Below, in pieces: positions 1 to 11,013 of a DNA stretch of 64,000 nt (position 1 is the first letter of the stretch; each line of letters opens with the position of its first letter). The notes under the pieces are model-generated. The model did not search any database and was not told the DNA's origin. It was given only the letters and a program-made list of their open reading frames with translations. A program made the position numbers and the translations under genes. The DNA comes from Arthrobacter globiformis (GTDB lineage Bacteria > Actinomycetota > Actinomycetes > Actinomycetales > Micrococcaceae), in contig NZ_QLNP01000105.1 in assembly GCF_003261175.1 (NCBI RefSeq), positions 310,001 to 374,000 of the forward strand. Direction: 5' to 3'.

Positions 1-31
1 GCCACCAGGCGGCTGAGGGGTTTTTTTATTT
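1..31 (+). terminator. 3' half of a terminator or attenuator before ilvB
   Basis: The window opens on a GC-rich half-arm (ACCAGGCGGCTGAGGGG) followed directly by seven T residues, which is how the right side of a Rho-independent terminator looks. The left arm would lie outside the window. It sits about 70 bases before ilvB, so it could end an upstream gene or be an ilvB attenuator. Confidence 0.45.
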
Positions 32-100
32 TCCGGGCGGGACGGAACGTTCAGTTTTCCTAGCACCACACCAATTCAAGATCCACTAAGGAAGAGTTCG

Positions 101-2002
101 ATGAGCAAAGGATCGCCCATCAGCCCCTCGCTGATGGCTTCAAAGTCCGCTGGAGCCGCCAAGGCTCCGGAACGCGTCGACAAGCCGGCTGAGGCCGGGG
201 TCGACATTGCTGCAGCCGCCTCTCCTGTCCTTGGGCCGAACAACGTCGTACCCCCGACGGTGATGACCGGCTCAGAAGCAATTGTCCGTTCGCTCGAAGA
301 ACTCGGCGTCGACGACATTTTCGGTTTGCCCGGTGGCGCGATCCTGCCCACCTACGACCCCTTGATGGCCTCCAAAATGAACCACGTTCTGGTCCGTCAC
401 GAACAGGGAGCCGGCCACGCCGCGCAAGGCTACGCCATGGTCACCGGGCGGGTGGGCGTCTGCATCGCCACCTCGGGCCCGGGTGCCACCAATCTCGTTA
501 CTGCCATCATGGATGCCCACATGGACTCCGTTCCGCTCGTGGCCATCACCGGCCAGGTCTCCAGCGGAGTGATCGGCACCGATGCCTTCCAGGAAGCCGA
601 CATCGTGGGCATCACTATGCCCATCACCAAGCACTCGTTCCTGGTGACCGACCCCAACGACATTCCCCACGTCATGGCCGAGGCCTTCCACCTCGCCTCG
701 ACGGGACGTCCGGGCCCGGTCCTGGTCGACATCGCCAAAGACGCCCAGCAGGGACAGATGACGTTCTCCTGGCCGCCGAAGATCGACCTGCCGGGCTACC
801 GCCCCGTGGTCCGCGGCCACAACAAGCAGGTCCGTGAGGCCGCCAAGCTGATCTCCGCCGCCAGCAAGCCCGTGCTCTACGTGGGCGGCGGTGTGGTCAA
901 GGCCCACGCCTCGGCTGAACTGCGCGAGCTGGCTGAACTGACCGGTGCACCCGTGGTCACGACGCTCATGGCCCGCGGTGTCTTCCCGGACTCGCACCCG
1001 CAGCACGTGGGCATGCCCGGCATGCACGGCACGGTTTCGGCTGTTACCGCGCTGCAGCAGGCGGACCTGCTGGTGACCTTGGGCGCGCGCTTTGACGACC
1101 GCGTCACCGGTGTCCTGAAGACCTTCGCGCCCAACGCCAAGGTCATCCACGCCGACATCGACCCCGCGGAAATCTCCAAGAACCGCACGGCCGACGTTCC
1201 CATCGTGGGCTCCGTGAAGGAGATCATTCCGGAACTGACGGAAGCTGTCCGGACCCAGTTCGGCACCTCCGGGACCCCGGACCTGGCGAACTGGTGGGCG
1301 TTCCTGAACAACCTGAAGGACACCTACCCGCTGGGCTGGACCGAACCCGAGGACGGCCTGACTGCACCGCAGCGGGTCATCGAGCGCATCGGCGCCCTGA
1401 CCGGCCCCGAAGGCATCTACGTTGCCGGCGTGGGACAGCACCAGATGTGGGCTGCGCAGTTCATCAAGTACGAGCGCCCGCACGCCTGGCTGAACTCCGG
1501 CGGCGCCGGCACTATGGGCTACGCCGTTCCGGCCGCCATGGGCGCCAAGGTGGGAGAGCCGGAGCGTGTGGTCTGGGCCATCGACGGCGACGGCTGCTTC
1601 CAGATGACCAACCAGGAACTGGCCACCTGCGCCATCAACAACATCCCCATCAAGGTTGCCGTCATCAACAACTCCTCGCTGGGCATGGTGCGCCAGTGGC
1701 AGACCCTTTTCTACGAGGGCCGCTACTCCAACACGGATCTGAACACGGGCCACGAGACCATCCGCATCCCGGACTTCGTCAAACTCGGCGAGGCCTACGG
1801 CTGCGCGTCCTTCCGGTGCGAGCGGGCCGAGGACATCGACGCAACAATCCAAAAGGCGCTGGAAATCAATGACCGCCCCGTGGTCATCGACTTCGTGGTC
1901 AGCCCCGACTCCATGGTGTGGCCGATGGTGCCCGCCGGAGTCAGCAACGACCAGATCCAGGTTGCCCGCAACATGACCCCGGAATGGGAAGAGGAGGACT
2001 GA
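101..2002 (+). CDS. ilvB: Acetolactate synthase large subunit
   Basis: Catalytic subunit of acetohydroxyacid synthase. It is a ThDP, FAD and Mg-dependent enzyme that joins pyruvate to pyruvate or 2-oxobutyrate, the first common step of valine, leucine and isoleucine synthesis. The 633 residues show the ThDP pyrimidine domain with the catalytic Glu ([14 protein letters not shown], Glu101), the central FAD-associated domain (about 250-390) and the ThDP-binding motif [12 protein letters not shown] near residue 495. The first ~56 residues are Ala/Pro-rich and precede the usual start of the fold ([15 protein letters not shown]), so a slightly later start such as the ATG at 134 is possible. AAGGAAGAG lies just before the ATG at 101. 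ilvN follows after two bases, so the subunits are probably translationally linked. Confidence 0.97.
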   Translation: MSKGSPISPSLMASKSAGAAKAPERVDKPAEAGVDIAAAASPVLGPNNVVPPTVMTGSEAIVRSLEELGVDDIFGLPGGAILPTYDPLMASKMNHVLVRHEQGAGHAAQGYAMVTGRVGVCIATSGPGATNLVTAIMDAHMDSVPLVAITGQVSSGVIGTDAFQEADIVGITMPITKHSFLVTDPNDIPHVMAEAFHLASTGRPGPVLVDIAKDAQQGQMTFSWPPKIDLPGYRPVVRGHNKQVREAAKLISAASKPVLYVGGGVVKAHASAELRELAELTGAPVVTTLMARGVFPDSHPQHVGMPGMHGTVSAVTALQQADLLVTLGARFDDRVTGVLKTFAPNAKVIHADIDPAEISKNRTADVPIVGSVKEIIPELTEAVRTQFGTSGTPDLANWWAFLNNLKDTYPLGWTEPEDGLTAPQRVIERIGALTGPEGIYVAGVGQHQMWAAQFIKYERPHAWLNSGGAGTMGYAVPAAMGAKVGEPERVVWAIDGDGCFQMTNQELATCAINNIPIKVAVINNSSLGMVRQWQTLFYEGRYSNTDLNTGHETIRIPDFVKLGEAYGCASFRCERAEDIDATIQKALEINDRPVVIDFVVSPDSMVWPMVPAGVSNDQIQVARNMTPEWEEED

Positions 2003-2004
2003 TC

Positions 2005-2517
2005 ATGAGCCGCCACACACTGTCCGTTCTGGTCGAAGACAAGCCCGGTGTGCTGACCCGCGTGGCCAGCCTTTTCGCCCGCCGGGCCTTCAACATCAAT
2101 TCCCTGGCTGTAGGCCCGACGGAAGTTCCGGGCATCTCCCGGATGACCGTCGTCGTCGACGCCGACGGTGACCTGATCGAACAGGTCACCAAGCAGTTGA
2201 ACAAGCTGATCAACGTGATCAAGATTGTTGAACTGACTTCCGAATCTTCCGTACAGCGCGACCACATCCTGGTCAAGGTACGTGCGGATGCCGCAACTCG
2301 TCTGCAGGTGACCCAGGCTGCAGACCTGTTCCGTGCTTCAGTGGTCGACGTCTCCACAGACTCGGTGGTCATTGAAGCAACTGGCCATCCCGAAAAGCTC
2401 ACGGCACTGCTCTCAGTGCTGGAGCCCTTCGGTATCCGCGAAATTGTGCAGTCCGGCACCTTGGCCGTTGGACGGGGATCCCGCTCCATGAGTGATCGGG
2501 CCTTGCGCAGCGCCTAA
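2005..2517 (+). CDS. ilvN: Acetolactate synthase small (regulatory) subunit
   Basis: Regulatory subunit that binds the IlvB dimer, activates it and confers valine feedback inhibition. The 170-residue protein has an N-terminal ACT domain (LSVLVEDKPGVLTRVASLFARR, with the NINSLAVG segment) and a C-terminal ALS_ss_C domain ending near FGIREIVQSG, which is normal length for the family. ATG 2005 is two bases after the ilvB stop, and the SD-like GAGGAGG lies within the end of ilvB. About 100 bases separate it from ilvC. Confidence 0.96.
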   Translation: MSRHTLSVLVEDKPGVLTRVASLFARRAFNINSLAVGPTEVPGISRMTVVVDADGDLIEQVTKQLNKLINVIKIVELTSESSVQRDHILVKVRADAATRLQVTQAADLFRASVVDVSTDSVVIEATGHPEKLTALLSVLEPFGIREIVQSGTLAVGRGSRSMSDRALRSA

Positions 2518-3642
<1,125 letters not shown>

Positions 3643-3669
3643 GGCTGAGCCCTTCAAAGCACGGCGGTG

Positions 3670-3705
3670 AGGCCGGGTTCACACTTAACAATGTGAGCCC
3701 GGCCT
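3670..3705 (+). terminator. Intrinsic terminator after ilvC
   Basis: A 13-14 bp stem (GGCCGGGTTCACA paired with TGTGAGCCCGGCC, one G-T wobble) with an 8-base loop is followed by TTT. It separates ilvBNC from serA. Confidence 0.85.
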
Positions 3706-3759
3706 TTCCGTACGCCTAGACTTTATGTACCCCCAGGACTTCAACGCAGAGGATCAGCT

Positions 3760-5349
3760 GTGTCAAAACCCGTAGTATTGCTTGCCGAAGAACTTTCGCC
3801 CGCCACCATCGAGGCCCTTGGCCCGGACTTTGAAATCCGCCAGACCGACGGCGCTGATCGTTCCCAGCTGCTCTCTGCCATCGAGGACGTTGACGCCATC
3901 CTGGTCCGCTCCGCCACGAAGGTGGACGCCGAGGCCATTGCCGCCGCAAAGAACCTGAAGGTCATCGCCCGCGCCGGTGTGGGCCTGGACAACGTGGACA
4001 TCAAGGCTGCCACCCAGGCCGGTGTCATGGTGGTCAACGCCCCGACGTCGAACATCGTTTCCGCCGCGGAACTGACCGTTGGGCACATCCTGAGCCTGGC
4101 CCGCCACATCCCGCAGGCCAGCGCCGCCCTGAAGGACGGCGAGTGGAAGCGCTCCAAGTACACCGGCATCGAGCTCTTCGAGAAGAAGATCGGCATCATC
4201 GGACTGGGCCGCATCGGTGCACTGGTGGCCGCCCGCCTCCAGGGCTTCGACACCGAGATCCTCGCGTTCGACCCCTACATCACCTCAGCCCGCGCCGCCC
4301 AGCTCGGCGTGAAGCTCGTCACCCTGGACGAGCTGCTCGCGCAGTCTGACTTCATCACCATCCACATGCCCAAGACGCCGGAAACGGTCGGCATGCTCGG
4401 CGCCGAAGCCTTCAAGAAAATGAAGAGCACGGCTTACGTGGTCAACGTGGCCCGTGGCGGCCTCGTGGACGAGGAAGCCCTCTACACCGCACTGCAGGAC
4501 CGCCAGATTGCCGGTGCCGCCGTGGACGTTTTCGTCCAGGAGCCCAGCACCGACCTGCCGTTCTTCAAGCTGGACAATGTTGTGGTCACCCCGCACCTGG
4601 GCGCGTCAACCGACGAGGCGCAGGAAAAGGCCGGTGTCTCCGTCGCGAAGTCCGTCCGCCTCGCCCTCGCAGGGGAGCTCGTTCCGGACGCCGTGAACGT
4701 TGCCGGCGGCCTGATCGCCCCCGACGTCCGCCCGGGCATCCCCCTGATCGAGAAGCTGGGCCGCATCTTCACGGCGCTGACCCACGCCTCGGTGACCCAG
4801 ATCGACGTCGAGGTTTCCGGCGAAATCGCCGCGCTTGACGTCAAGGTCCTGGAGCTCGCCGCCCTCAAGGGGATTTTCGCCGACGTCGTCACCGAGCAGG
4901 TGTCCTACGTCAACGCCCCGGTGATCGCTGAGCAGCGCGGCATCAACGTCCGCCTCATCACTACCCCTGAGGCCGAGGACTACCGCAACGTGCTGACGCT
5001 GCGCGGCGCCCTGAGCGACGGTGCACAGATCTCCGTGTCCGGCACCCTTACCGGACCCAAGCAGGTGCAGAAGCTCGTCGGCGTGAACGGCTACGACGTC
5101 GAGATCCCCATCAGCGAGCACCTCGTGGTGGTCTCCTACGCCGACCGTCCCGGCGTCATCGGCACCATCGGCCACATCCTGGGCATGAACAACATCAACA
5201 TCGGCGGCATGCAGGTGGCACGGAACGCGGAGGGCGGCCAGGTCCTGGCCCTGCTCACCATCGACAGCTCCGTCCCGCAGCAGGTGCTGGACGCCATCAA
5301 GGCCGGCATCGGTGCCGAGATGGTGCGCGAAGTGGACCTCGAGGACTAG
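3760..5349 (+). CDS. serA: D-3-phosphoglycerate dehydrogenase, long ACT form
   Basis: NAD-dependent oxidation of 3-phosphoglycerate to 3-phosphohydroxypyruvate, the committed step of serine synthesis. The 529 residues fit the long actinobacterial type: a split substrate domain (about 1-100 and 290-315), a Rossmann domain with GLGRIGALVAARLQGF, the catalytic region MPKTPET...NVARGGLVDEEAL and PHLGAST, then the allosteric substrate-binding domain and a C-terminal ACT domain (VVVSYADRPGVIGTIGHILG) that binds serine. The start is GTG with GAGGA upstream. It has its own unit between the ilvC terminator and the ABC transporter. A 7-bp GC hairpin lies just after the stop (5361-5378). Confidence 0.96.
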   Translation: MSKPVVLLAEELSPATIEALGPDFEIRQTDGADRSQLLSAIEDVDAILVRSATKVDAEAIAAAKNLKVIARAGVGLDNVDIKAATQAGVMVVNAPTSNIVSAAELTVGHILSLARHIPQASAALKDGEWKRSKYTGIELFEKKIGIIGLGRIGALVAARLQGFDTEILAFDPYITSARAAQLGVKLVTLDELLAQSDFITIHMPKTPETVGMLGAEAFKKMKSTAYVVNVARGGLVDEEALYTALQDRQIAGAAVDVFVQEPSTDLPFFKLDNVVVTPHLGASTDEAQEKAGVSVAKSVRLALAGELVPDAVNVAGGLIAPDVRPGIPLIEKLGRIFTALTHASVTQIDVEVSGEIAALDVKVLELAALKGIFADVVTEQVSYVNAPVIAEQRGINVRLITTPEAEDYRNVLTLRGALSDGAQISVSGTLTGPKQVQKLVGVNGYDVEIPISEHLVVVSYADRPGVIGTIGHILGMNNINIGGMQVARNAEGGQVLALLTIDSSVPQQVLDAIKAGIGAEMVREVDLED

Positions 5350-5581
5350 TCCGACGAACACCGGCCGGCAGCGGCCGGGTCCCCAACGCGGGGTGAACTC
5401 CTTGTCCCCTGGAGTCCACTCCGGCCAAGTATGATCGGCCGGTCTGCTTACAATAGCTAGGTTCGAATTGAAGGATCCAGCCGGCAGGCCGGCCAATACT
5501 TTTTGCACGCCCGCAAGGGACACCCCCACATTTCTGCGGTCATCGTGGCGTGCGCACGCAATCCAGGTTTCAGGGAGCCCA

Positions 5582-8377
5582 ATGAACGCCGTCCAGAGGT
5601 TCATCAGAAGCAAAGTGCTTTTGCTGACCGCTGCAATTCTGATCTTCGCCATGTGCCTGTCAGTCCTCGTCCAGACTCAGTCGCAGGCAGCGCTGAACCG
5701 GACCGTGGACCAGAACTCGCGCGGGCTCTACGACATCCTGGTCCAGGCCAAGGCGGGCTCGGACGGTTCGCTGATGCAGCCGGAAATTGCCACCGGGCAG
5801 GGCGGCATCAGCTTCGACCAGCTGCAGAAGATCCGGGACCTGTCCGGCACCTCCGTTGCCGCGCCCATCAGCCTGGTCTCGCGCGTGACGCAGAACCTCG
5901 AGACGCCGCGCCTGGAGGCCATGGACTACCTGGGCTTTAACGCAGGACTCGTCGGCACCGCGACCGCCGGGCAGCCCGGCGGCACCGATCCCAGCAAATG
6001 GCCGGAAGCCCAGTCCGTGCTCAGCGACACCCCCAAGAAGTACCGCCTGACGGCCAGCGCCACGAGCTCCGACGGATCCTCGCAGCACACCCTTTTCAAG
6101 TCCACTGCCGAGGGCGCTCTCGGCAAGGGGAAGCTCGTGGAGCAGCAGGTCGAGGGAGGCAACAGCATCCAGATCGCCGGTCCCGAGGGCGAGACCGGTA
6201 TCAAGTTCCCGGCCCCGGCCGGCGGGTCCGAGCACAACCTGTTCAACCTCACAGTTGCCCTGCCCATGGCGCCGGAGGTCACGGAGTCCGTGGTCGCCGT
6301 CGACCCTGTTTCCGAGCGTGCCCTGCTGGGCACCTCCGGTGACTTCCTGGCGCCGCTGGAGAAGGCACCGCCGGCCGACGCCCGCAGTGCCGAGGCGGTA
6401 GGCCAGCACCTGGAGAGCCTCTTCACCACCGGCATCGGCCTGAAGGAACTCGAGGAAGGCCCTGACTTCCTTGGCGTGAAGCTCAAGTACTGGGCGCCCA
6501 TCATGACCCAGTACCAGCAGGCCAAGCGCAACGGGCAGCTCACCGAGGATTCCCAGGCCATCCCGCTGATCGTCCGTTCCGGGACGTCTGTTGACCTCAA
6601 GTACTCCGTGAAAATCGAGGAGATCGACGACTCCGGAAACGTGGTCAAGGAAGTCGGCACCGCTGAGCGCTCCCTGGACAAGGACTACCTGCCCTTCGTC
6701 TCCAAGTCGCCGTTCGCGCTGTCCTGGCCCGGGTCCACGGACTACTCCAAGCTGCTCGGCAACTCGGCGAACTTCAGCCGCGGCCTCTACAGCCCCGCCA
6801 CCTGGAGCACCAACTTCGCCTCCGCCCCCAAGTACACGGACGGCTCCACCGCAGGCAACGGTGCCGAGGACAAGACCGCCACTCCGGGCGAATGGGTCAC
6901 CGTGAACCGCCTGCCGGAGAAGAGTGCCAACGGCGAGGCCGTGGACCAGACCCAGCGCAACCCCGTGGACGAGCGCTCCTACCGGGAGAACCTGGAAACG
7001 GGCAAGAAGCTGGCCACCCCGCTCGCCATGGTCTACGGCACCTTCGATCCCGCCTCCATCCAGGAAACGGCCGGGGACGTCAACCGGCTTCCGCTCGGTG
7101 GCTACGATCCCACGCCCATGACCCTGAGCAAGGACGCGCAGGGCAAGGACGTTCCGGACACCGCGCTCAAGCCCTCTTTGAGCGCCACCGGACTCGTCAG
7201 CCAGTCGGCCGGCGCCATCACCGACTACTACGGCCTGGCTGCCGCCCGCGGCTACGAGAAGAACGCCTCCGTCATCGACGCCGTCCGCGTGCGGGCCAGC
7301 GCCGCGGGCAGCTGGAAGCAGGTCCAGCCTGAGGTGGACAAGCTCGCCACCGAGATCAGGGGCATGGGCCTTGAAGCCACCGTTGTGGCCGGTTCTGCCC
7401 GCGAGGACGCCAACATCTTCGTTCCCGGCTACTCGAAGGACGACGCCGGCAAGGAGTCCGCCCTCGGAACTGTCCAGCAGTCGTGGGTCAGGCAGAACGC
7501 GGCCGACGCCGTTGCCGGCTCGCTGACGGCGACCAACCTGACGCTGCTGTTCCTCACGCTCTGCGGTGCCGCGCTGCTGACCGGCGCCTCGACCGTCAGC
7601 TACGTGCGGCTGCGCCGCAGCGAAGCCGGCACGCTGCGCGCCATGGGCTGGACCCAGCGCCGCATCCGGTCCTGGGTGCTGGAGGAGTTTGCCGTCGGCG
7701 CCGGGCTGCTGGCCGTGGCGGGCATTGTGCTCAGCCTCCTGAGCTGGAACATCGCCACCGCCATCGTCTCGGCGTCCGTTCTGGCCCTGTACCTGGGCGC
7801 GGCCTTCTTCGCCGCCCAGCAGCTGCGCCACCGCGAGGTGGTCGACCAGGAGCCGCAGCACGACGAAAAGCTCATCGCCGTCGACTCGCCGCTGACCTTC
7901 GCGAACCGGCAGCTCGGCACCCACCGCTTCAACGCCATCTCGCTGGCCGTTGCCGTTGGCGTGTTCGGCTCGGCAGTCGGCGGCCTGATCGCCCTGCTGA
8001 TCGACATCCCGCGGGCCGCCGGCGCCAGTGCGCTCAGCGGGCTGGCCGCCGCCAGCGTGGCCCTGCCGAGCATCATCCTCGGCCTGTCCGGCGTTGCGGT
8101 GGGGCTCCTGCTCACACTGGTCACCGGGCGCTTCGAGCTGAAGGCCAAACGACGGTACCTCGGCACGCTGCAGGCGATGGGCTGGAACCCCGACATGCTG
8201 GGCCAGGTCCGCTTCTTCGAAAACGCCCTGGTGGGCGCGGTTGCCCTCCCGCTGGGTATCCTCGGCGCCCTGGCCATCGGCCTTGTTCTTGCCCCTTACG
8301 CCGCGCTGTGGGCCGCCGTGGCCGGGCTCGTGGCTGTTCTCTGCTGGATTCCGATTGCAACGAAAGTGGTCAAATGA
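5582..8377 (+). CDS. FtsX-like ABC transporter permease
   Basis: Membrane subunit of an FtsX/MacB-type ABC system. The 931-residue protein has one N-terminal membrane segment (VLLLTAAILIFAMCLSVLV), a large extracytoplasmic domain of about 620 residues rich in Gly, Ser and Asp, then two blocks of membrane helices, each with an FtsX-like coupling motif (TLRAMGWTQRRIRSW, and YLGTLQAMGWNPDML). The frame stays open upstream, but ATG 5582 has GGGAG in front and starts at the membrane anchor. A TACAAT box at 5449-5454 may be its -10. The stop overlaps the start of the ATPase gene (ATGA). Such systems export lipids, peptides or toxins, or act mechanically on the envelope; the substrate cannot be told here. 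No two-component system is adjacent. Confidence 0.88.
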   Translation: MNAVQRFIRSKVLLLTAAILIFAMCLSVLVQTQSQAALNRTVDQNSRGLYDILVQAKAGSDGSLMQPEIATGQGGISFDQLQKIRDLSGTSVAAPISLVSRVTQNLETPRLEAMDYLGFNAGLVGTATAGQPGGTDPSKWPEAQSVLSDTPKKYRLTASATSSDGSSQHTLFKSTAEGALGKGKLVEQQVEGGNSIQIAGPEGETGIKFPAPAGGSEHNLFNLTVALPMAPEVTESVVAVDPVSERALLGTSGDFLAPLEKAPPADARSAEAVGQHLESLFTTGIGLKELEEGPDFLGVKLKYWAPIMTQYQQAKRNGQLTEDSQAIPLIVRSGTSVDLKYSVKIEEIDDSGNVVKEVGTAERSLDKDYLPFVSKSPFALSWPGSTDYSKLLGNSANFSRGLYSPATWSTNFASAPKYTDGSTAGNGAEDKTATPGEWVTVNRLPEKSANGEAVDQTQRNPVDERSYRENLETGKKLATPLAMVYGTFDPASIQETAGDVNRLPLGGYDPTPMTLSKDAQGKDVPDTALKPSLSATGLVSQSAGAITDYYGLAAARGYEKNASVIDAVRVRASAAGSWKQVQPEVDKLATEIRGMGLEATVVAGSAREDANIFVPGYSKDDAGKESALGTVQQSWVRQNAADAVAGSLTATNLTLLFLTLCGAALLTGASTVSYVRLRRSEAGTLRAMGWTQRRIRSWVLEEFAVGAGLLAVAGIVLSLLSWNIATAIVSASVLALYLGAAFFAAQQLRHREVVDQEPQHDEKLIAVDSPLTFANRQLGTHRFNAISLAVAVGVFGSAVGGLIALLIDIPRAAGASALSGLAAASVALPSIILGLSGVAVGLLLTLVTGRFELKAKRRYLGTLQAMGWNPDMLGQVRFFENALVGAVALPLGILGALAIGLVLAPYAALWAAVAGLVAVLCWIPIATKVVK

Positions 8378-9129
8378 CTAACGACCTGAACCTTCGCCGC
8401 GTGCGCGGGAACAATGAGGCTGTAACCCCGGTCCAGACCCGGGCCAACACCATCGTCAAGGAAGCTGACCACGCCACCCCGCTGGAGCTGAGCAACATCA
8501 CCATCCGCTACGGCGGGGGCAAGAACGGCTCCGACGCCGTCAGCGTCGTGGAGGGTTTTGACCTCACCCTGAACGCGGGGGAGATGCACTGCGTGGCGGG
8601 CCGAAGCGGCTCGGGCAAGACGAGCATCCTGACCGTCGGAGCGGGCCTGACCCTGCCGACGTCGGGCCGCGTGCTGTGGGAGGGCGATTCGCTCGAAACC
8701 ATGAGTGACGACGAAATCGCCGACCGCCGCCGTGCCCTGATCGGCTATGTTGACCAGGGCGGTGCCTTGATCGACGGCATGAGCGCGCTTGAAAACGTGC
8801 TCCTGCCCGCGGTTCCGGACGGCGAGGTGGAGCAGCGGCGCGAGATGGCCAAGGACCTGCTGGACCTCGTGGGCCTCGGCCGCCGCATGCGGCACCGTCC
8901 CGAGCAGCTCTCCGGCGGTGAACGCCAGCGTGTGGCCATCGCCCGCGCCCTGATCTTGGGCACCCGCGTCCTGGTGGTGGACGAGCCCACAGCCAGCCTG
9001 GACCGGGCCTCCGCCAACCGCATCATCAGTATCCTCAAGGACACAACCTCTGACGGCATCGCAGTCCTCGTGGCGTCACATGACCACGAACTGGTCCGGC
9101 TCAGCGATACGCTGACCGAACTGATCTAG
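8374..9129 (+). CDS. ABC transporter ATP-binding protein (LolD/MacB type)
   Basis: ATPase partner of the preceding permease; the ATGA overlap indicates translational coupling. The 251 residues carry Walker [10 protein letters not shown] (about 75-83), the Q-loop region [12 protein letters not shown], signature [15 protein letters not shown], Walker [13 protein letters not shown] and the switch histidine in ASHDHELV. The first ~35 residues precede the ABC fold and are polar; the fold begins at [13 protein letters not shown]. The short, single-domain layout matches the LolD/MacB/FtsE group. Start ATG 8374 is preferred because of the overlap. Confidence 0.92.
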   Translation: MTNDLNLRRVRGNNEAVTPVQTRANTIVKEADHATPLELSNITIRYGGGKNGSDAVSVVEGFDLTLNAGEMHCVAGRSGSGKTSILTVGAGLTLPTSGRVLWEGDSLETMSDDEIADRRRALIGYVDQGGALIDGMSALENVLLPAVPDGEVEQRREMAKDLLDLVGLGRRMRHRPEQLSGGERQRVAIARALILGTRVLVVDEPTASLDRASANRIISILKDTTSDGIAVLVASHDHELVRLSDTLTELI

Positions 9130-9163
9130 CTCCATCCCTCCGCATAAAGGTAACGTTCCGCCC

Positions 9164-10723
9164 GTGACTTCCTCAGACAAGAGCCCCTTCTACATCACTA
9201 CGGCCATCACCTACCCGAACGGCGTGCCTCACATCGGCCACGCCTACGAGTACATCGCCACGGATGCGATGGCCCGGTTCAAGCGGCTCGACGGCTATGA
9301 CGTGAAGTTCCTGACCGGCACGGACGAGCACGGGCTGAAGATCGCGCAGACAGCGGAGAAGGAAGGCGTCTCGCCCAAGGAACTGGTGGACCGGAACGCG
9401 GAAATCTACAAGGCCGCGCACGCCGCCCTAGGCATCAGCTACGACCGTTTTATCCGCACCACGGACGCGGACCACTACACCGCCTCGCAGGCCATCTGGA
9501 AGAAGATGGAAGCCAACGGGGACATCTATCTATCCAAGTACGAGGGCTGGTACTCCGTGCGGGACGAAGCCTACTACGGTGAAGACGACACCGTGGTGAA
9601 GGAGGACGGCGCCCGGTACACCAAGGAGACCGACACCCCGGTGACCTGGACCGCCGAGGAAAGCTACTTCTTCCGGCTGTCCGCCTACCAGGACAAGCTA
9701 CTGGCCCTGTACGAGGCACAGCCTGAGTTCGGCGCGCCGCAGTCCCGGTTCAACGAGGTCATCAGCTTCGTCAAGCGCGGCCTCGAGGACCTGTCCATCA
9801 GCCGCACCACCTTCGACTGGGGCGTTCCCGTCCCCGGCGACGAAAAGCACGTCATGTACGTGTGGGTGGACGCCCTGACCAACTACCTCACCGGTGCAGG
9901 CTACCCGGACGTGGAATCCGACTCGTTCAAACGGTACTGGCCGGCCGATGTCCACATCATCGGCAAGGACATCTCGCGGTTCCACGCCATCTACTGGCCG
10001 GCCTTCCTCATGAGCGCAGGCCTCGAACTGCCCAAGCGGGTCATGATCCACGGGTTCCTGCACAACAACGGCGTCAAGATGTCCAAGTCCCTCGGCAACG
10101 TCGTTGCCCCGGCGGACTTCGTGGCCCAGTACGGCCTGGACCAGGTCCGCTTCTTCTTCCTGCGCGAGGTTCCGTTCGGCGCTGACGGCAGCTACAACCA
10201 CGAGGCCATCGTCGGCCGGATGAACTCGGACCTGGCGAACAACTTCGGAAACCTGGCGCAGCGCTCACTGTCCATGGTGGCCAAGAACTGCGAGGGCCGG
10301 GTACCCGTGGCGGGCGCGCTCTCGGACGCAGACACTGCCATCCTGGGCCAGGCGAACGCGCTGCTGGAGCAGGCTCGTGCGGCCTTCGATAAGCAAGAGT
10401 TCAGCCGTGCGCTCGAGGCGATCTGGACGGTACTGGGGGACACCAACGCGTACTTCGCCGAGCAGGCACCCTGGGTGCTGCGCAAGACCGACGTCGAACG
10501 CATGCAGACAGTGCTGTACGTGACCCTCGAGGTCCTGCGAATCGTCTCGATCCTTGCCCAGCCGGTCATGCCCACTGCCACGGCCGCCCTGCTCGGGTAC
10601 CTCGGCCAGCCGGAAGGGGCGGCCCGGGAGTTCACTGCCATCGCGACGCCGATCGTCGCGGGTACCGACCTGCCCGCCCCCGCGCCGGTGTTCCCCAAGT
10701 ACGAGGAACCCGCGGACGCCTGA
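9164..10723 (+). CDS. metG: Methionyl-tRNA synthetase
   Basis: Class I enzyme that charges tRNA-Met with methionine in the cytoplasm. The 519 residues show the HIGH-like motif [13 protein letters not shown] near 20, a connective region without the Cys knuckles of zinc-bearing MetRS, the KMSKS loop ([13 protein letters not shown]) near 305, and the anticodon-binding helical domain. The C-terminal EMAP/Trbp111 dimer domain is absent, as in other short actinobacterial MetRS. The start is GTG. It looks like a single-gene unit. Confidence 0.96.
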   Translation: MTSSDKSPFYITTAITYPNGVPHIGHAYEYIATDAMARFKRLDGYDVKFLTGTDEHGLKIAQTAEKEGVSPKELVDRNAEIYKAAHAALGISYDRFIRTTDADHYTASQAIWKKMEANGDIYLSKYEGWYSVRDEAYYGEDDTVVKEDGARYTKETDTPVTWTAEESYFFRLSAYQDKLLALYEAQPEFGAPQSRFNEVISFVKRGLEDLSISRTTFDWGVPVPGDEKHVMYVWVDALTNYLTGAGYPDVESDSFKRYWPADVHIIGKDISRFHAIYWPAFLMSAGLELPKRVMIHGFLHNNGVKMSKSLGNVVAPADFVAQYGLDQVRFFFLREVPFGADGSYNHEAIVGRMNSDLANNFGNLAQRSLSMVAKNCEGRVPVAGALSDADTAILGQANALLEQARAAFDKQEFSRALEAIWTVLGDTNAYFAEQAPWVLRKTDVERMQTVLYVTLEVLRIVSILAQPVMPTATAALLGYLGQPEGAAREFTAIATPIVAGTDLPAPAPVFPKYEEPADA

Positions 10724-11013
10724 GTTTCCAAACAGCCCAGTTTCACCCCATGGCCCGGTGCTCCTGATGCGTATGTGAGTGGTGTTACCAATGAAGCAAG
10801 TGGGGCTGGCTGTACAAACAGGTACCCGCTACTCGGGACGCCGATAATCGCCGAACCTACCCTGAAGGAACAAGCAAACTGGCATCGCATTCGGGGGTTC
10901 CGGTTCCACACCGCTAATGGTCGCCGTGGTCACAACCACCAAGTGCCGAGCGAATCAGGAACGGTCTCTTCTCCCGTCTGGTCAGTTTGAAACGGATCTG
11001 GAGGGGACAAAGA
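10724..11013. other. Non-coding stretch before the repeat protein
   Basis: This 290-base gap separates metG from the secreted repeat protein. It has lower GC than its surroundings. I see no convincing ORF, tRNA or known riboswitch. GGAGGGG (11000-11006) is the SD of the next gene. The length is compatible with a promoter plus a structured leader, but no motif could be assigned. Confidence 0.5.

Noticed and set aside
272-1852. Long minus-strand open frame opposite ilvB (and similar ones opposite the ABC permease, murA, leuC, thiC and others)
   Set aside because: High GC makes long antisense frames common. The translations lack family motifs, and the sense genes are certain.
10775-10990. Small 71-codon open frame after metG
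   Set aside because: No SD, unusual composition and no recognisable motif; it lies in the non-coding stretch before the surface protein.
10724-11013. Possible c-di-AMP (ydaO) riboswitch before the repeat surface protein
   Set aside because: A GCCGAACC piece recalls the family, but the other conserved parts could not be placed in order.
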